Of a stretch of 64,000 nucleotides of DNA, positions 34,528 through 45,491 are shown in pieces. The position numbers were made by a program, and so were the translations under genes. The stretch lies in contig JAQQWL010000011.1 in assembly GCA_038363925.1 (NCBI GenBank), forward strand, positions 9,114,001-9,178,000, read 5' to 3'. Source of the stretch: Apiospora phragmitis. Lineage: Eukaryota; Ascomycota; Sordariomycetes; Amphisphaeriales; Apiosporaceae. A model generated the notes under the pieces. The model made no database searches. It was not told the DNA's origin and saw only the letters and a list, made by a program, of their open reading frames with translations. Positions within the stretch are counted from its first letter, which is position 1. Each line of letters starts with the position of its first letter.

Positions 34528-36249
34528 TGATCAGTCTGGGGAAGACGGTAGTCGTAGGGAAACTACGATCGAGACCCCGCGACAGGTATTATAAGCGGAC
34601 AGCGCGCGAGAGAGGAGAGACAAAGGGGTGCTGGGCTAACGAGGCGCATTTACGCAGTGTATATGAAGGGGTTTGGTGTCTTGCGGAATCCTCCTCGAGG
34701 GCCACCTTGGCTCCGTCACATACCCATTCTGGATGTGACGCCGGGAAAAGCCCATGCTATAAAATTGGTGCAAAAACATGCCAATTCCCCAGCCAGCCCC
34801 AGATGTCAGAAATTGCAAGCACAGGGGTGCCTGCCTTCTACAAAAGTTCTATCACATGGAGAGCAACTGACTGTCCTTGGCGACTTTACCTTCCTAATTC
34901 GCATTCGGGTTCTTTCCCAAGTGCCTCCTCTTTGCCTCGGCCCTCCCGGATCTCGGTCTCAGAAAGCAAACAGGTGAGAGAGGGGGGTCAGGGTCACCGC
35001 AGGATCATGAATAGCTTGATAGACACTGCGGTCAGAGTCGCAGTGGATGTTCGCTTAGGAAGCTCGGCCGGGCAAAAAACGAAAGTGGGCGATGCGGACC
35101 CCTGCAATTCAAAGCCTCAAAAGCCTCCATGCGGATCGAAGCCCGCCCCGCCGGGCCCGCAATTGGGCTGCCGCCAGGGCCGTAAGATCCACTGGCCAGG
35201 TCTTAGGTTCTGGGGGGGTGGTATGCATCGGCTTGGTTTTCCCATTGCAGCGAGGGGGAACTGTTCTTCCTTTCGACAGCTCACTTTCGTTTTAGCTGCA
35301 TCTCGACCAGTGAGTTGCATTCCCAATTGATACTCCGATCTTCTGTACTGTGAGTTGCTTTGCCTCGGGCATGGCATTCCATTTCCTTCCGACTCCCCGT
35401 GCCTCTCTCGTCCCTCACTGCCCTGACAACGCGACCGTTGCAGCGCTTCTGGAGCCTTAATCTCTCCAGGCCGTGCCGAAAATGCGACAAGAAAACAAGA
35501 CGGAAACAAAAGGCCAGCTTCTCGCAGACACAGCTCGCAGCTTGTCCCTTGCCTTGTTTGCCAAGGAACTTTCCACAGATTCGCACAGCCGTTGCAGCCG
35601 ATACCACTTGCACCAGGATATGCACGCAGGCACGGCGGACGAAATCTTGGAAGAAACCACACCAATCAGTCTGCATGACACCCAGCCTGTTGAGAAGAAG
35701 GAAGCATTATTCTCGATTAATTGATCATTTATAGACTACCATTTCATACAGTGGGATTAACAATTGAAGTGATTGCTACTCCGCAATCATGGGCAGTTCC
35801 TACCGGTATTAACTCCCGATGCCCAGGTGCATGACTCGTTTGGTGGGATCGCCGACGAGGATACAACTCATATAAGAGACTATATATAGCTGCTCGCATT
35901 ATCTACACTTTCTCACAAAGTTTAAATCGGTTTCAAATTTTACGAACCGCACACGTCGGCCGAGTCGACTACCATCGGCGCCGTGGGCCCTGTCGTAGCT
36001 TCGGTGGATTGGGGTCAAGCTATTCATTATAGAAACCGGCTTCTTCTAGGCAATGGCTCGGTAGACTCCATCTTTGAAGTACAACTGGGGTTGGATTTGA
36101 TATGAGACTACTGGCTAGGAGAACTAAATACACTAGTGGAAACAAAGTAGACATAAAAGGGTTGGACTGAAAAGAAAACAGGTCAAATGTGAAAGGAAAT
36201 GGGAACCCTATCCAAATTAAACGAGTGTCTGCAGTAAGTGTAAGAAGCA
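34528..36249. other. No gene recognised in 1.7 kb
   Basis: Several short frames overlap on both strands around 34.66-35.73 kb, but none has motif content, splice structure or consistent codon use. It may hold UTRs or a degraded gene. Confidence 0.4.
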
Positions 36250-37075
36250 ATCATCTTGGGTCGTCAGCCTCCCTGCCGGGAAATCCAGACTCCCTCGGCG
36301 CGCTGCGGCGGTACGACTGCCCCGGCTCTTGCGGAAACCGCTCTGGCCCGGCCGCATACCTTCCTTCGCCTCCTCTCGCGTACGGGTCTGATGTCGGCAC
36401 GAACCGATCTGGTGGTGTTGCTGCTGCAGGATACGGTCCTTGCGCCGGCATATACCGTGGTCTCTGATCCGGCGGTTCATAACGCTCAGGGTAGTACTGC
36501 TGCGATGCCGGCGGCTGCTGCGGCTGGTAATACGAGAACGGCTGTTGTGGCTCTCTGTACCCGTACCCTGTTTGTGGCTGCGGCACCCCGGGGGTCCCCT
36601 CGGCGGCCCTGAATCGGCCACCCTGAGTCGCGTGGTGAGCGCGTTCGGCACCTTGGGCATGCCAAACGCGTCATAGCGCCAGAGGTTCTCGCGGGCCCGG
36701 CGGCCAAAGTTGACGCCGTAGACTTGCTTCAGGTAGTCCACAAACCCCCTGTAGGCGTTCGCGACGGTCTCAAAGTTCTTCCGACCCAGCACCACAGTGT
36801 GGTCATGGTCCGTAATGTCGTCCAACAAGAGACCACTGTCCGTCCCCAACGCGTCCAGCTCGGCCAGGGCGAGGGCCGACTGGAAGGCGTTGCGGATCTG
36901 GCGGCCATTCCACCGCCCCTCTTTGTTACTGTCAAAGTAGTCACCGGCGAAATCTTTAAGCTCGGCCACTTTGATTTCGACATTTCTGTTGTTCTTCTCC
37001 TACCGCATCTTGATTCTGTCCCAGTTCCTCTCAAATATTTGTAATGTCGCCTTTCGGGTCAATGGAGGGTAACAG
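36250..37075 (-). pseudogene. AAA+ ATPase relic (C-terminal lid and tail)
   Basis: Minus strand from 37075 reads LTRKATLQIFERNWDRIKMR, then TAG, then VAELKDFAGDYFDSNKEGRW with NGRQIRNAFQSALALAELDA and FETVANAYRGFVDYLKQVYG. This is the lid region that follows the ATPase core in a large fungal AAA+ family. The Walker A and B core is absent: the gene is cut at about 37075, next to a palindrome and AT-rich DNA. After about 36640 the frame shifts, and the expected Pro/Gln/Tyr-rich tail (QPFSYYQPQQPPASQQYYPE) lies in another frame. The stop fits CAG-to-TAG. Confidence 0.75.
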
Positions 37076-37091
37076 TGTTGCCGTTCAACCA

Positions 37092-37124
37092 ACCAACCAA
37101 CCAGCGTACCGCTGGTTGGTTGGT
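37092..37124. repeat. Perfect 15-bp inverted repeat with 3-nt loop
   Basis: ACCAACCAACCAGCG (37092-37106), loop TAC, then its exact reverse complement (37110-37124). Further CAACC and GTTGG units extend on both sides, to about 37086 and 37170. It sits exactly between the truncated AAA gene and the AT-rich block. Confidence 0.8.
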
Positions 37125-37170
37125 AAAACGGTTTATCAGAAGGGCGTTGGTTGGTTGGTGGTTGGTAGGT

Positions 37171-37360
37171 TCGTATCTCGTGATGTTTTTTAATGTTTTA
37201 AACCGATTATATATAATACTAATCTAGATCGCCTAATCGTAACTAATTAGTAGCCCTTTTTTTAGCCTTACTTATTATAAAATCCTTTAATTATTATTAA
37301 TCTAGCTCTTCAATAATCGAAAAGAATATCGGATTAATATTATTAATAATTTTAGCTTTA
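37171..37360. other. AT-rich, RIP-like flank left of transposon F3
   Basis: Mutated sequence without recognisable coding. Probably part of an older repeat into which F3 inserted; the matching right part is 39246-39540. Confidence 0.45.
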
Positions 37361-39245
37361 AGCTAGTTAACGGTGCTACGGTCACCTTATGCAACGGCGA
37401 CCTTAAAAACTAATAATAATATTATATAATAATAATACGAATAATTTGATTAAAAATGAATATAAAATTATAAAAACATCGTTTTAGTCTTAAAACGTTT
37501 TGATAATACTTTTAATCTTAAATTTAGAGTTAAATTTAATTATAACGGCTTCCGACGCCGACGATAAAAGAGTAACAGCCTAGGGTTTTAATATAACGCT
37601 ATTTATCTCTTTTTTAATTACTATATCATCTCGTATACGCGTAAACTTTTAATTAAGGTTAAATATTACTCTTTCCTCTTTTTACCTCTTTTTTTAGATT
37701 ACCTTTTAAAAGTAACTTCTCGTGCTCTAATTAGCCGATCTAGCCGATTAAAATATTTAGACTCTTTTAGAACTTCCGGAACAAAACCCGGCGCGTCGCG
37801 CTATTAAAAATAGTATTATTATTACTAAGCGTATCTACTAACTTTTTAATTTAGCGGCTAATCGTAGGTATTAATAACGCTATAAAAGAGAATTTCGAAA
37901 AGTCGAGGGGAGGCTTAAATAGTCCTGCCTCTACTTAGTTTTTTATTCTCCGATTTCGGCTATTAAAGGGCTTATTAATATCGCGAGGGGAATATACTAG
38001 TTACGGCCGAAAGGTAAACTTTTTAATTAGTTTATAATATCGAAAGAAATCCTTTTTATTTATATTTATATTATTAAGCTCTATATAATATAAGGTTACT
38101 TTTTAATAATAAATATCCTTTAATATATTAAAAAGATTAAAATCTAAGGGTTATAATAGGTGCGACGAGTATACCGGAAAGAAGAGAAGCTATATTTTAT
38201 ACTTTAAATACGTTATAATAAAGTCCTCGCTTACGTGGCTAACGTGGCTATTTAAAACGATGAGCCGCCACTAGTCCTCGTTTTTAGGCTTTATATAAAG
38301 GATAAAGACCTTATTTAGCTACACTAGGGCTAGCTCTTTGTTAGTCTAGCCTTTAGGGGATGCCGTAAAAACCTAATCCTCTATAATATCCGTTAGCGAG
38401 TCCTCTTCCTCCGGAAATTATTATTACTAGACCTATTAACCCTTAAATATAATAAAAGGAGGTAAGGCTCGGCTTAAAGTGTTATTATATTCGACCGTAA
38501 AAACCTATTCTTAATTAAAGGACTTTATAATTAATATTCTTTTTATTTTAATAGGTTTAATAATTATTATATTCGTTCTATAGCCGAGCTAGTTACCGAT
38601 CTCGTCGACGTTAAACCGAAACTTCGAAAGGATTAATTTTAAAATAGGATTATTAAGCCGCTCGAAAAACTCGATAATTTTTTTTACGGAAGTTACGTTA
38701 AGCTTTAAGAAATTTATCCTTTTAAAAAAAGTAATACTAATAAATAAATAACAAGTAATAAATCTTTAAACTTAATACTTACCGAGTATTATATTAATCT
38801 CGTTAGCTTAAAAAATTTATTAAGCGAATATCCGGAAAATAACGTACGCCGGTAAGCAGCTTAGATTATATTACGTAAGGTATTAAGTCACGATCTAAAA
38901 CTCTTCCGCTGTTTTTAAGGCTTAGAAGGACTTATTTCGTTATTTTATAGTCTTACGGCCGTAAATTCGGACTTTTAGAGTTGTTTTAAAGATATTATAC
39001 TTTTCGGCGGCTTGTTTTATTAACGAGCTATTTATAATATTTTAAATTACGCGTTATAGTATTAACTCGTTAAGTTTATAGCCTATTGAAAAAAAGAAAA
39101 GAAAAGAAAAACGATAGTATTATTTAATTAATTATAAATTAAAAGCTGACTAGTTTATATACTAATTTATATGTGGTGCTATTAAGGGCTATTTAAATTT
39201 AAGAGTCGCTATTATATAAGGTGACCGTAGCACCGTTAGCTAGCT
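37361..39245 (-). mobile_element. Fot1/pogo DNA transposon F3, RIP-dead (1885 bp)
   Basis: Terminal inverted repeats start AGCTAGTTAACGGTGCTACG at 37361 and are mirrored at 39245, with TA on both sides (37359-37360, 39246-39247). It is collinear with F1 along its length, including the CGACCGTAAAAACC region near 38.49 kb that matches the transposase FKG region on the minus strand. It is more AT-mutated than F1, with several small deletions. Confidence 0.85.
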
Positions 39246-39540
39246 TAATTAATAAACGGTTTATAAATAACCGTATAAACGAAAATTAATTAACTTATAA
39301 TAATTAATTATTATATAATAATTAATTATTAAAATAAAATAAAAATTAATAATTTACGAACACGTTTTAACTTAAGTTATTATATAAAAACCGGTAGTTT
39401 AAATAAAAAACCTATTAAATTTATTATAAATAAAGCTATTAATTAATAAACTACTTAATTAAAAAATAAACTTATATAATAACCTAATACTTTTAAACAT
39501 ATAATAATATTAAATAAGATCTCTTTATTTAAAGCAACCT
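39246..39540. other. AT-rich, RIP-like flank right of transposon F3
   Basis: No coding; rich in TTAATTATTAT. Ends abruptly near 39535, where normal sequence resumes. It shares AAACGGTTTAT (39252-39262) with the left flank (37127-37137). Confidence 0.45.
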
Positions 39541-39959
39541 CTAATGACCGACTTGTGAAAGGAATGTAGGTAATAAACTTGGGAGCGTGAGCAGGCGGGA
39601 ATTGAGCCTGCTGGATGGTGTCAAGACTAGAATAAGGGTAAGCTGCCAAGTCCTATGTTTCTGCTGTGATACCGTGGCGTTGAAGCTGGGTCGAAAAGGC
39701 ATGTGTATTCCAATAAGCATCTCACGCCCAGTTATCTACCTACAGCAGGCTGCAGGAGGGTGTGCCGCTTATCTTTGGGGTCAAATCAGGCTACCTGACT
39801 TTTGACGAGTTTCGTCATGGAAAGAGCACAATAGCTTTATATTCTGGATAACGGACGAATATGTTCACGCCAGGTTCATTAAACTAAACAATCAAGAATG
39901 GTAAGAGCTGACCTGTTTCACTTACCGGGCAGTTCTGACCATTAATAGCCGAGAAGAAG

Positions 39960-40830
39960 TGGAAGAGACTATTCTACCGTTCCATAACATCGGATCCAAT
40001 TCCTACACAGGTTCCAAATGTTGTTACGCAGCAAGATATTCTCGACTTCCTCGACTCGACGGGTATAGAAACCGCTGATATGGACTACATCGTATTCCAA
40101 CGCGAGCTCATCATTTCCAGAGGTCATGACCGCACCGAGCAGATCATGAAGTCGCCGCAGCTCAGAGAGTGGCTGGTTCAAGCGGAGTCCAAGGAGCTTT
40201 TGATCCATGGCAACTCGGAACCCCAGCCCATCTCACCAATTTCGTTCTTCTGCGCCCTAATGGTACGGAACCTACGCGACGTGGACCAGTTCAAGTCCCT
40301 CGCGTTCTTCTGCGGCTGCCATCCGTATAACGACCTCGGCGGCGTCCGGCTGATGATCATGAGCCTGCTCGCCCAACTTTTGGAGCAGCAGCGCTTCGAC
40401 CTCAGCTTCATCGACCACGAGCTGGCCTACCGTATGGACGGCGGGGACATCGAGGCGTTCTGCTGCGTCTTCAGGCAGCTCGTGCGCCAGGTCCAGAGCA
40501 CAGACTGCGTGTTCTGCGTGATCGATGGCGTCAACTTCTACGAGGACCTGGCGGAGGAGCTGCTGCAGGACACGGCCTACGTGCTTCGGACCCTGCTCGA
40601 CCTGACCAGGGAAAGGGGCGCCGTCTTCAAGATCCTGCTGACCAGCCCCTAGATCACGGAGGACACGCGACAAGCTATTGAGGATGAGGATTACCTTGCC
40701 CTGCCCCAACCGGCCGCGAATACTCATGGATACAGTGATTTGCGGGTCGAGCGGCAATGGCGGGAAAGTCTCGCTGGGACTGAACATGACTAGCTGTCGC
40801 TGTAGCAAGAAGGCATTACAACAAAAGGGG
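39960..40830 (+). pseudogene. NACHT/AAA-like NTPase relic
   Basis: The plus strand reads IPTQVPNVVTQQDILDFLDS, then from ATG 40080 MDYIVFQRELIISRGHDRTE, QLREWLVQAESKELLIHGNS, PISFFCALMVRNLRDVDQFK, FFCGCHPYNDLGGVRLMIMS and DCVFCVIDGVNFYEDLAEEL. These resemble the NTPase region of fungal NACHT-like proteins of unknown function: the HGN segment lies where a P-loop would be, and VIDGVNFYE fits the Walker B position. TAG at 40650 stops the frame, yet sense-like sequence (ITEDTRQAIEDEDYLALPQ) continues in the same frame to about 40790. A normal P-loop lysine is not visible. The first exon is unclear; a 48-bp intron-like GTAAGAG...TAATAG precedes it. Confidence 0.55.
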
Positions 40831-41104
40831 GAGAGACCTCTATGTGTGCAGAGAGATGGTATCTTTCAAGTTATAAAGGAGTAAAACTAACACGCACTTA
40901 GGATTCATCAAATTGCAGCCCATATAATTAATTATGAAAGATGGATAATGAGCGAGCATGTCAGCCGGCGTCTCAAGAGAAATTACTTTACGAAGATGTA
41001 TGGATACTAATTAGGGGCATGTTGAATGCCCTTGTAGTATTCCATGATAAAAGAAACCCCTTATACTAAAACAGCAGGCAAAAAGCCATTGTTGTTCCAG
41101 ATCC
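40831..41104. other. No gene seen
   Basis: Short AT-moderate spacer between two genes on opposite strands; likely untranslated ends. Confidence 0.4.
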
Positions 41105-41735
41105 TTAATTCGCTCCTCCTGGACCTCCCTCGGGAATATATGCTACGTATTCGTGGGTGCCAGTGGTGGTAGTCACTCTAGTACCCGGCGCCACACGATC
41201 AATCGTGTAGGACGGAGGTTCGTCGGTGTTGACTTATGGCCCGATAGAGTATCAGCGCGGGTATCCAGGTAGCCGAATCTGAGAAATTGGGTGTGATGAA
41301 GAGGTTAACAAGCAGCTATGGCCACACTTACTGATCTGGATAAAGGCATCGAATCCGTCTGTCTCCTCCCTTCCGTCTTCCTTCAGGACTTTGCCAGGCC
41401 GTTTAAAGTCATCGCTCAGCTGTGCCATCTCTGCTTGGAACGAAGCGCCCTCAGCTTCCTGCCTGACCCAGAGGAGGACGTGGATCCCTATCCCTTGATC
41501 CGGCCCTACCGGGTCTCCGTTCTTCATATGGGTTTCGCCGACCTTCACCAGGAACGTCATCGGGAATTTCACGTCGGGGGGCGGGTCCCTGCATAGTGCG
41601 TCATCGAGTGCAGCAGCACATGCGTTGATATATTCTATCTTTTTGCACTCGGACTCATCAAAATGTTGTGGATGTGGTTTTGGTGGTAGTTGTGGTAATA
41701 AGTGGCGGTTGTGGTGGTGGTTGGGGGTCTGCCAT
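41105..41735 (-). pseudogene. Small hypothetical protein gene, apparently broken
   Basis: From ATG 41735 the start is proline-rich (MADPQPPPQPP). A frame change in the ACC/CCA repeat leads to HPQHFDESECKKIEYINACA, DPPPDVKFPMTFLVKVGETH and SDDFKRPGKVLKEDGREETD. A GTAAGT...TTTCTCAG intron-like segment (53 bp) follows. The best C-terminus, DEPPSYTIDRVAPGTRVTTT and AYIPEGGPGGAN, lies behind a TGA and a TAA that fit CGA and CAA precursors. I recognise no family. It may instead be a real spliced gene whose introns I placed wrongly. Confidence 0.4.
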
Positions 41736-41989
41736 GGTTATATGGATGATGAGCAGCTGCAATAAGTATGAATCGGGGGGGGGGGAACGCAGCAAGTGAT
41801 GAACTGTGGCAAGAAATGTGAATGTTATAAACTTGCAATCTAGCTGTTTATAAAATCCTTGAAGAGAGATTTGGATGAGGTATTTATACGTGGAAAAGAG
41901 AACATTGACCACTTTCCAGCCAACTCCCAGTGGACTGGTGACATTATTGGATCTCGAGATCATGCTCTGTGTGTGTGTCACGTTGGTGA

Positions 41990-42625
41990 TCTCCCGGATT
42001 TAGGTAGTGTTGTCCTCCCAGGCAAGAAAACATAGACCGCGGTGATCTTTTTCTCTCCAGATATCATTTGGCCCAAGGAATGTTTTGCATGGGCAGTCGT
42101 TCAACGCCAAAAGCCCTCAAGGATACCAAACACCACTTCTTTTTCGTTGGGTGTCTACTGATTCAAGATATGTGACCATGTCGAGCATCACCAAAGGGCT
42201 AAGCCGATGGCTCGCAGCACCGGGCAGGTTTCACGAATTCAGGAGCACCATTCCCGACATACGGGCCCTGGAACCATACGGTACACCACCACCAAACACT
42301 GTTGATACTTATTAAAGGCGCAAATCGCCACTTGGTCGGATTTGATCGCTCCGCATTCCGGTCGGAAGTTTGGGGGAGGCCATGGAATGCCGTGATGTCT
42401 TTGTGGAAGGAAAGCGCCAACCGGGTTTTTGGATTCCATTCGGTGAAATCCCGTGAAACAACGCCGCAAGAACGGAAATATCCCACCCAACGAATCCCTT
42501 CTCGTCAGCAAAAATTGGAAGATCGGATTTATACTTGCTAGTCAATCTCTCTCTCTCTTTCTGATACGGAGGAGTCATACCCCTATTCCACTCTGCAAAG
42601 CCCTGCATCCAACCTAGCCTGCTCC
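41990..42625. other. No gene recognised
   Basis: Overlapping short frames on both strands without family motifs; probably the intergenic space and 3' UTR of the gene ending at 42626. Confidence 0.35.
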
Positions 42626-43507
42626 TCAAGCCGACTTATTAGTGAACCGCTCCAGCAGCACCTTGAAGGCCCGCTTCAGCGCAGTCTTCTTCCAGTCTGA
42701 CGCACCGCCGCCGGTATCTTTGTCATCATGTTTCTCGCCTTTCATCTTGCTTTTTCCCCGCTCAAACCCTTTGGTCACCACGCCCGCGACCAGCCCCTCC
42801 AGATACTCGATGAGCAGCTTCTCCAGCAAACCTGCGCGGAGCTCCGCCACAAGTCGGTCCAACAGCGCGCCCTCGACCAGGTCGCCCAGCTCGTCGGCCA
42901 GCTTCTTCATCTCGGCCTCGGTGGGGCCCGCGGCGCCGTGGCCGAAGACGCCTTGGAGGATCTCTTGGAGGCCCGAGTGGAAGGGCGATGCGTTATTGTT
43001 CTTGTTATTATCGCGGGACTGTTCTGCTGCTGCTGCCGGGGCAGGTATATTTGCTGCTGCTCTAGGGCTGTCGGGTCTCGCTGCCCTACTATTACTCCTG
43101 CTGCGACGGTGATGGCGACGGGGCCTGCGGCGACGGCCACTATCACTGCTGCGATGACGCGTTGATGACGATGGCGAGTCGCTGCGGGGCTGAGTGGTCG
43201 GTTGCTGAATTTTTATAGCAGGGATGCTGCGGCGTGAAGTGTGCCGTGGAGGTGAGACATGGCGAGAAGATGATGGAGGCACGGGTACTGCTGCTGGCGA
43301 TGAGGACGATGATCGCTTTGTCTGTTGTTGCTTGCGAGAGGTGCCGCCTCCTGCTCGTTGAGCTGAAGCCGACACTCGTGATAATGGTGGCGAAGTTGGG
43401 CGTTGGTTTTGTTGGCTACTCGAACGGTGGGAGCGATGTGAGGAGCGATGGTGATGGGGTTGGGAACTACTACTAGCTGCTTGGTCTTTTTCGGGATCTG
43501 TCGCCAT
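42626..43507 (-). CDS. Disordered Ser/Arg/His-rich protein with helical C-terminus
   Basis: A single open frame gives 293 residues from ATG 43507 (context GGCAAAATGG, purine at -3). The same frame is open 240 nt further up, to another ATG at 43747. Residues 1-170 are low-complexity (SSSSQPHHHRSSHRSHRSSS; RRRRPRRHHRRSRSNSR), resembling SR-rich nuclear proteins, though I see no RNA-binding fold. The last 110 residues look amphipathic-helical (EAEMKKLADELGDLVEGALL, LRAGLLEKLLIEYLEGLVAG). This tail is basic and could mediate oligomerisation. No family recognised. Coding is supported by the length of the open frame and the contrast between repetitive N-terminus and well-formed C-terminus. Confidence 0.65.
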   Translation of the reverse strand: MATDPEKDQAASSSSQPHHHRSSHRSHRSSSQQNQRPTSPPLSRVSASAQRAGGGTSRKQQQTKRSSSSSPAAVPVPPSSSRHVSPPRHTSRRSIPAIKIQQPTTQPRSDSPSSSTRHRSSDSGRRRRPRRHHRRSRSNSRAARPDSPRAAANIPAPAAAAEQSRDNNKNNNASPFHSGLQEILQGVFGHGAAGPTEAEMKKLADELGDLVEGALLDRLVAELRAGLLEKLLIEYLEGLVAGVVTKGFERGKSKMKGEKHDDKDTGGGASDWKKTALKRAFKVLLERFTNKSA

Positions 43508-44103
43508 TTTGCCTTCCTCTGTTTGATTGTGGAGGTATGGCGATATCTTCTTTGCTGCCCTGATTGTCCCTCGAGAAGTTGGCAGAGAGGTGATGTCAGA
43601 CGGGGTGCGACGTGAAACCGTATCGTGTACCTTTGGTACGATGATGCTGTCATGTAACGACTGCATTGTTGTTGCACTACGCTGTGACACATGAGGTGAA
43701 CAGTTAAGTACGCAGCGATCACTGTGATTGAAATTGTCTTCACGCAATCTTCTCGTCTAGGTCTGGTGGCAACGATAGCAAAATGATTGTGGTGGTGAAG
43801 TGAAAGCCCTATGACATGATGTGCAAGTGAAAGTTTTGTGCTTTACTGCTTGTTTGCGTTCTGCTTTTCAGATTGTTTCATTGCCCATTAATAATAATTT
43901 CACTATCAACTCACGTTTGGTTTATTTGTAGTTTGTGTATTAATTGTATTGAATGCTCGTAAGTACTTCGTCCTTCCCTTCCCGATACCATGCCCTCTGC
44001 TGCCTAGCCTTGACCTACCACCCGAAATGAGGTATCATGGATCTTTTTACATTCATATTCCAGCAATCTCATCTAGCGCACACTCTTTCGGGCATGCCAC
44101 CTC

Positions 44104-45260
44104 TCAAAGCGTGCATTGGTCATCGTCGCCGTCCTTAGAAGAAACGATAGTAGTCAACCCATCAACACAGAGCCTTTCGAGGACAGGGAAGCCAGCAAAA
44201 TCGGCCAGCGTCACCTGTTCGCCGACTTCCATAGGCGGGCGCGGTAGGTTAAATTGCAGGACGACATCCCTGAGCGTTGCTTGTGCATATACAAGGGACT
44301 GGACCATTTGCTTCTTCGTAAGTTCGTAATAGTGGCGGTACGGCCCAGCTCCCGCGATCGGTACACGAAGCGTTCAAGGCGCGGACAGCATACCAGCAAG
44401 CACACCATCCCCGCGAGGTCGAAATCGCTACGGTCGATCTCGAGCACCTTGACGTTTTGGGGAAACCAGGAGCCCGACCAATCCAGGCGCCATCCGTTGT
44501 ATCCCCTGAAACCGCACCGCCGCAGACGCAACGTCGTAATGCTAGGAGTCAGCACCAGCAAGGAGTCGAAGTCACTGAGCTCACAGTAGTACGGTGGGGG
44601 GTATTCCCACTCCAGCGTCAAATCCACAATGGACTCGAAAGGCGCCACAGCGCCCACCGCCCGTCGGGCTCGGGTATCCAAGCCAGTCCCATACAGACGA
44701 AACCCCCGACACGGTGATGGAGAGGACCTTGAGGTTGTGGAGAAGAGGTATGGCTAGCAGCAGAAAGGCATTGGTTTTCACCTGCTGCCACCTCTTGCTA
44801 TTACCCCGTGTCGCTCTGTATTCGCTATCACCCGAGCAGTCGTCTGCTATCAGGGGGAAGGCGGCGAGATCGAATCCAAGACGCACGGCGAGGCCCCGGT
44901 ACATCTCTGCGACATCTTTGGGATCTTCTATGTCGAAGTCGAGCTGGTTACTCAGAGATGCCTCTTGCACGTACGACAGTAGGTACGGACGGTTTAAGAC
45001 GGCGCAAAGGAGAGATACCTCCGGAGGGTGCCTCCCTGCTTATCTGTGGCAACCCGTCTAACATCGTAGGTTCTGAACAATACGCGTTCTGCCTCCATGG
45101 AAACACCCTTCGACGCCCTGCATAGAGCCCTCAGGGCTGATGAGGAGCTTTGGTGGGCATAGTACTGGCTGGGATCCTGGGAGATTCCACATGCAAGCTC
45201 TTCGCATATAAGAGTCCAGATTTCGAGGGGGAACCGCCCCTTGGTGCCTTGATCCGACAT
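44104..45260 (-). pseudogene. F-box/LRR-like protein gene with three frameshifts
   Basis: From ATG 45260: GRFPLEIWTLICEELACG, an F-box-like start, then LRALCRASKGVSMEAERVLF. The frame changes near 45010 to PYLLSYVQEASLSNQLDFDI and YRGLAVRLGFDLAAFPLIAD. It changes again in a run of five C (44703-44707) to FESIVDLTLEWEYPPPYYCE and TPSITTLRLRRCGFRGYNGW. A third change near 44340 leads to YELTKKQMVQSLVYAQATLR and FPVLERLCVDGL. The order, leucine-rich repeats and length (about 385 residues if joined) fit fungal F-box proteins that select substrates for SCF ubiquitin ligase. All three breaks are single-base and no nonsense codons occur, so sequencing error is a real alternative to decay. Confidence 0.6.
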
Positions 45261-45491
45261 GATTACAGTTGAGCTCCGAATCCGAACATGTGAATGAAGC
45301 CTTAGAAACTGAAGTCGGCAACACAAACCACGCCGGAAAATTTTCACTGGCGTCGATCGTTTTGTGAGCTACTGTCACTCTGCCCAGGGAGCAAGTATTC
45401 ACCAAACCTGGCGCAGATGAAAGTATAAAATAAGGGTATCTATTAATAAGGACTTAAACCTTCTCAGAGCTCATATGTCACGAAATCTTGC

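Noticed and set aside
33854..34594. A 246-codon open frame on the plus strand
   Set aside because: It is antisense to the FAD oxidoreductase first exon; composition follows the codons of the real gene.
34657..35734. Several overlapping 70-200 codon frames as genes
   Set aside because: Frames exist on both strands over the same DNA, with no motifs, introns or consistent codon preference.
37086..37170. CAACC/GTTGG repeats as a telomeric or subtelomeric repeat
   Set aside because: Fungal telomeres are TTAGGG-like; these units form a local palindrome, not a long array.
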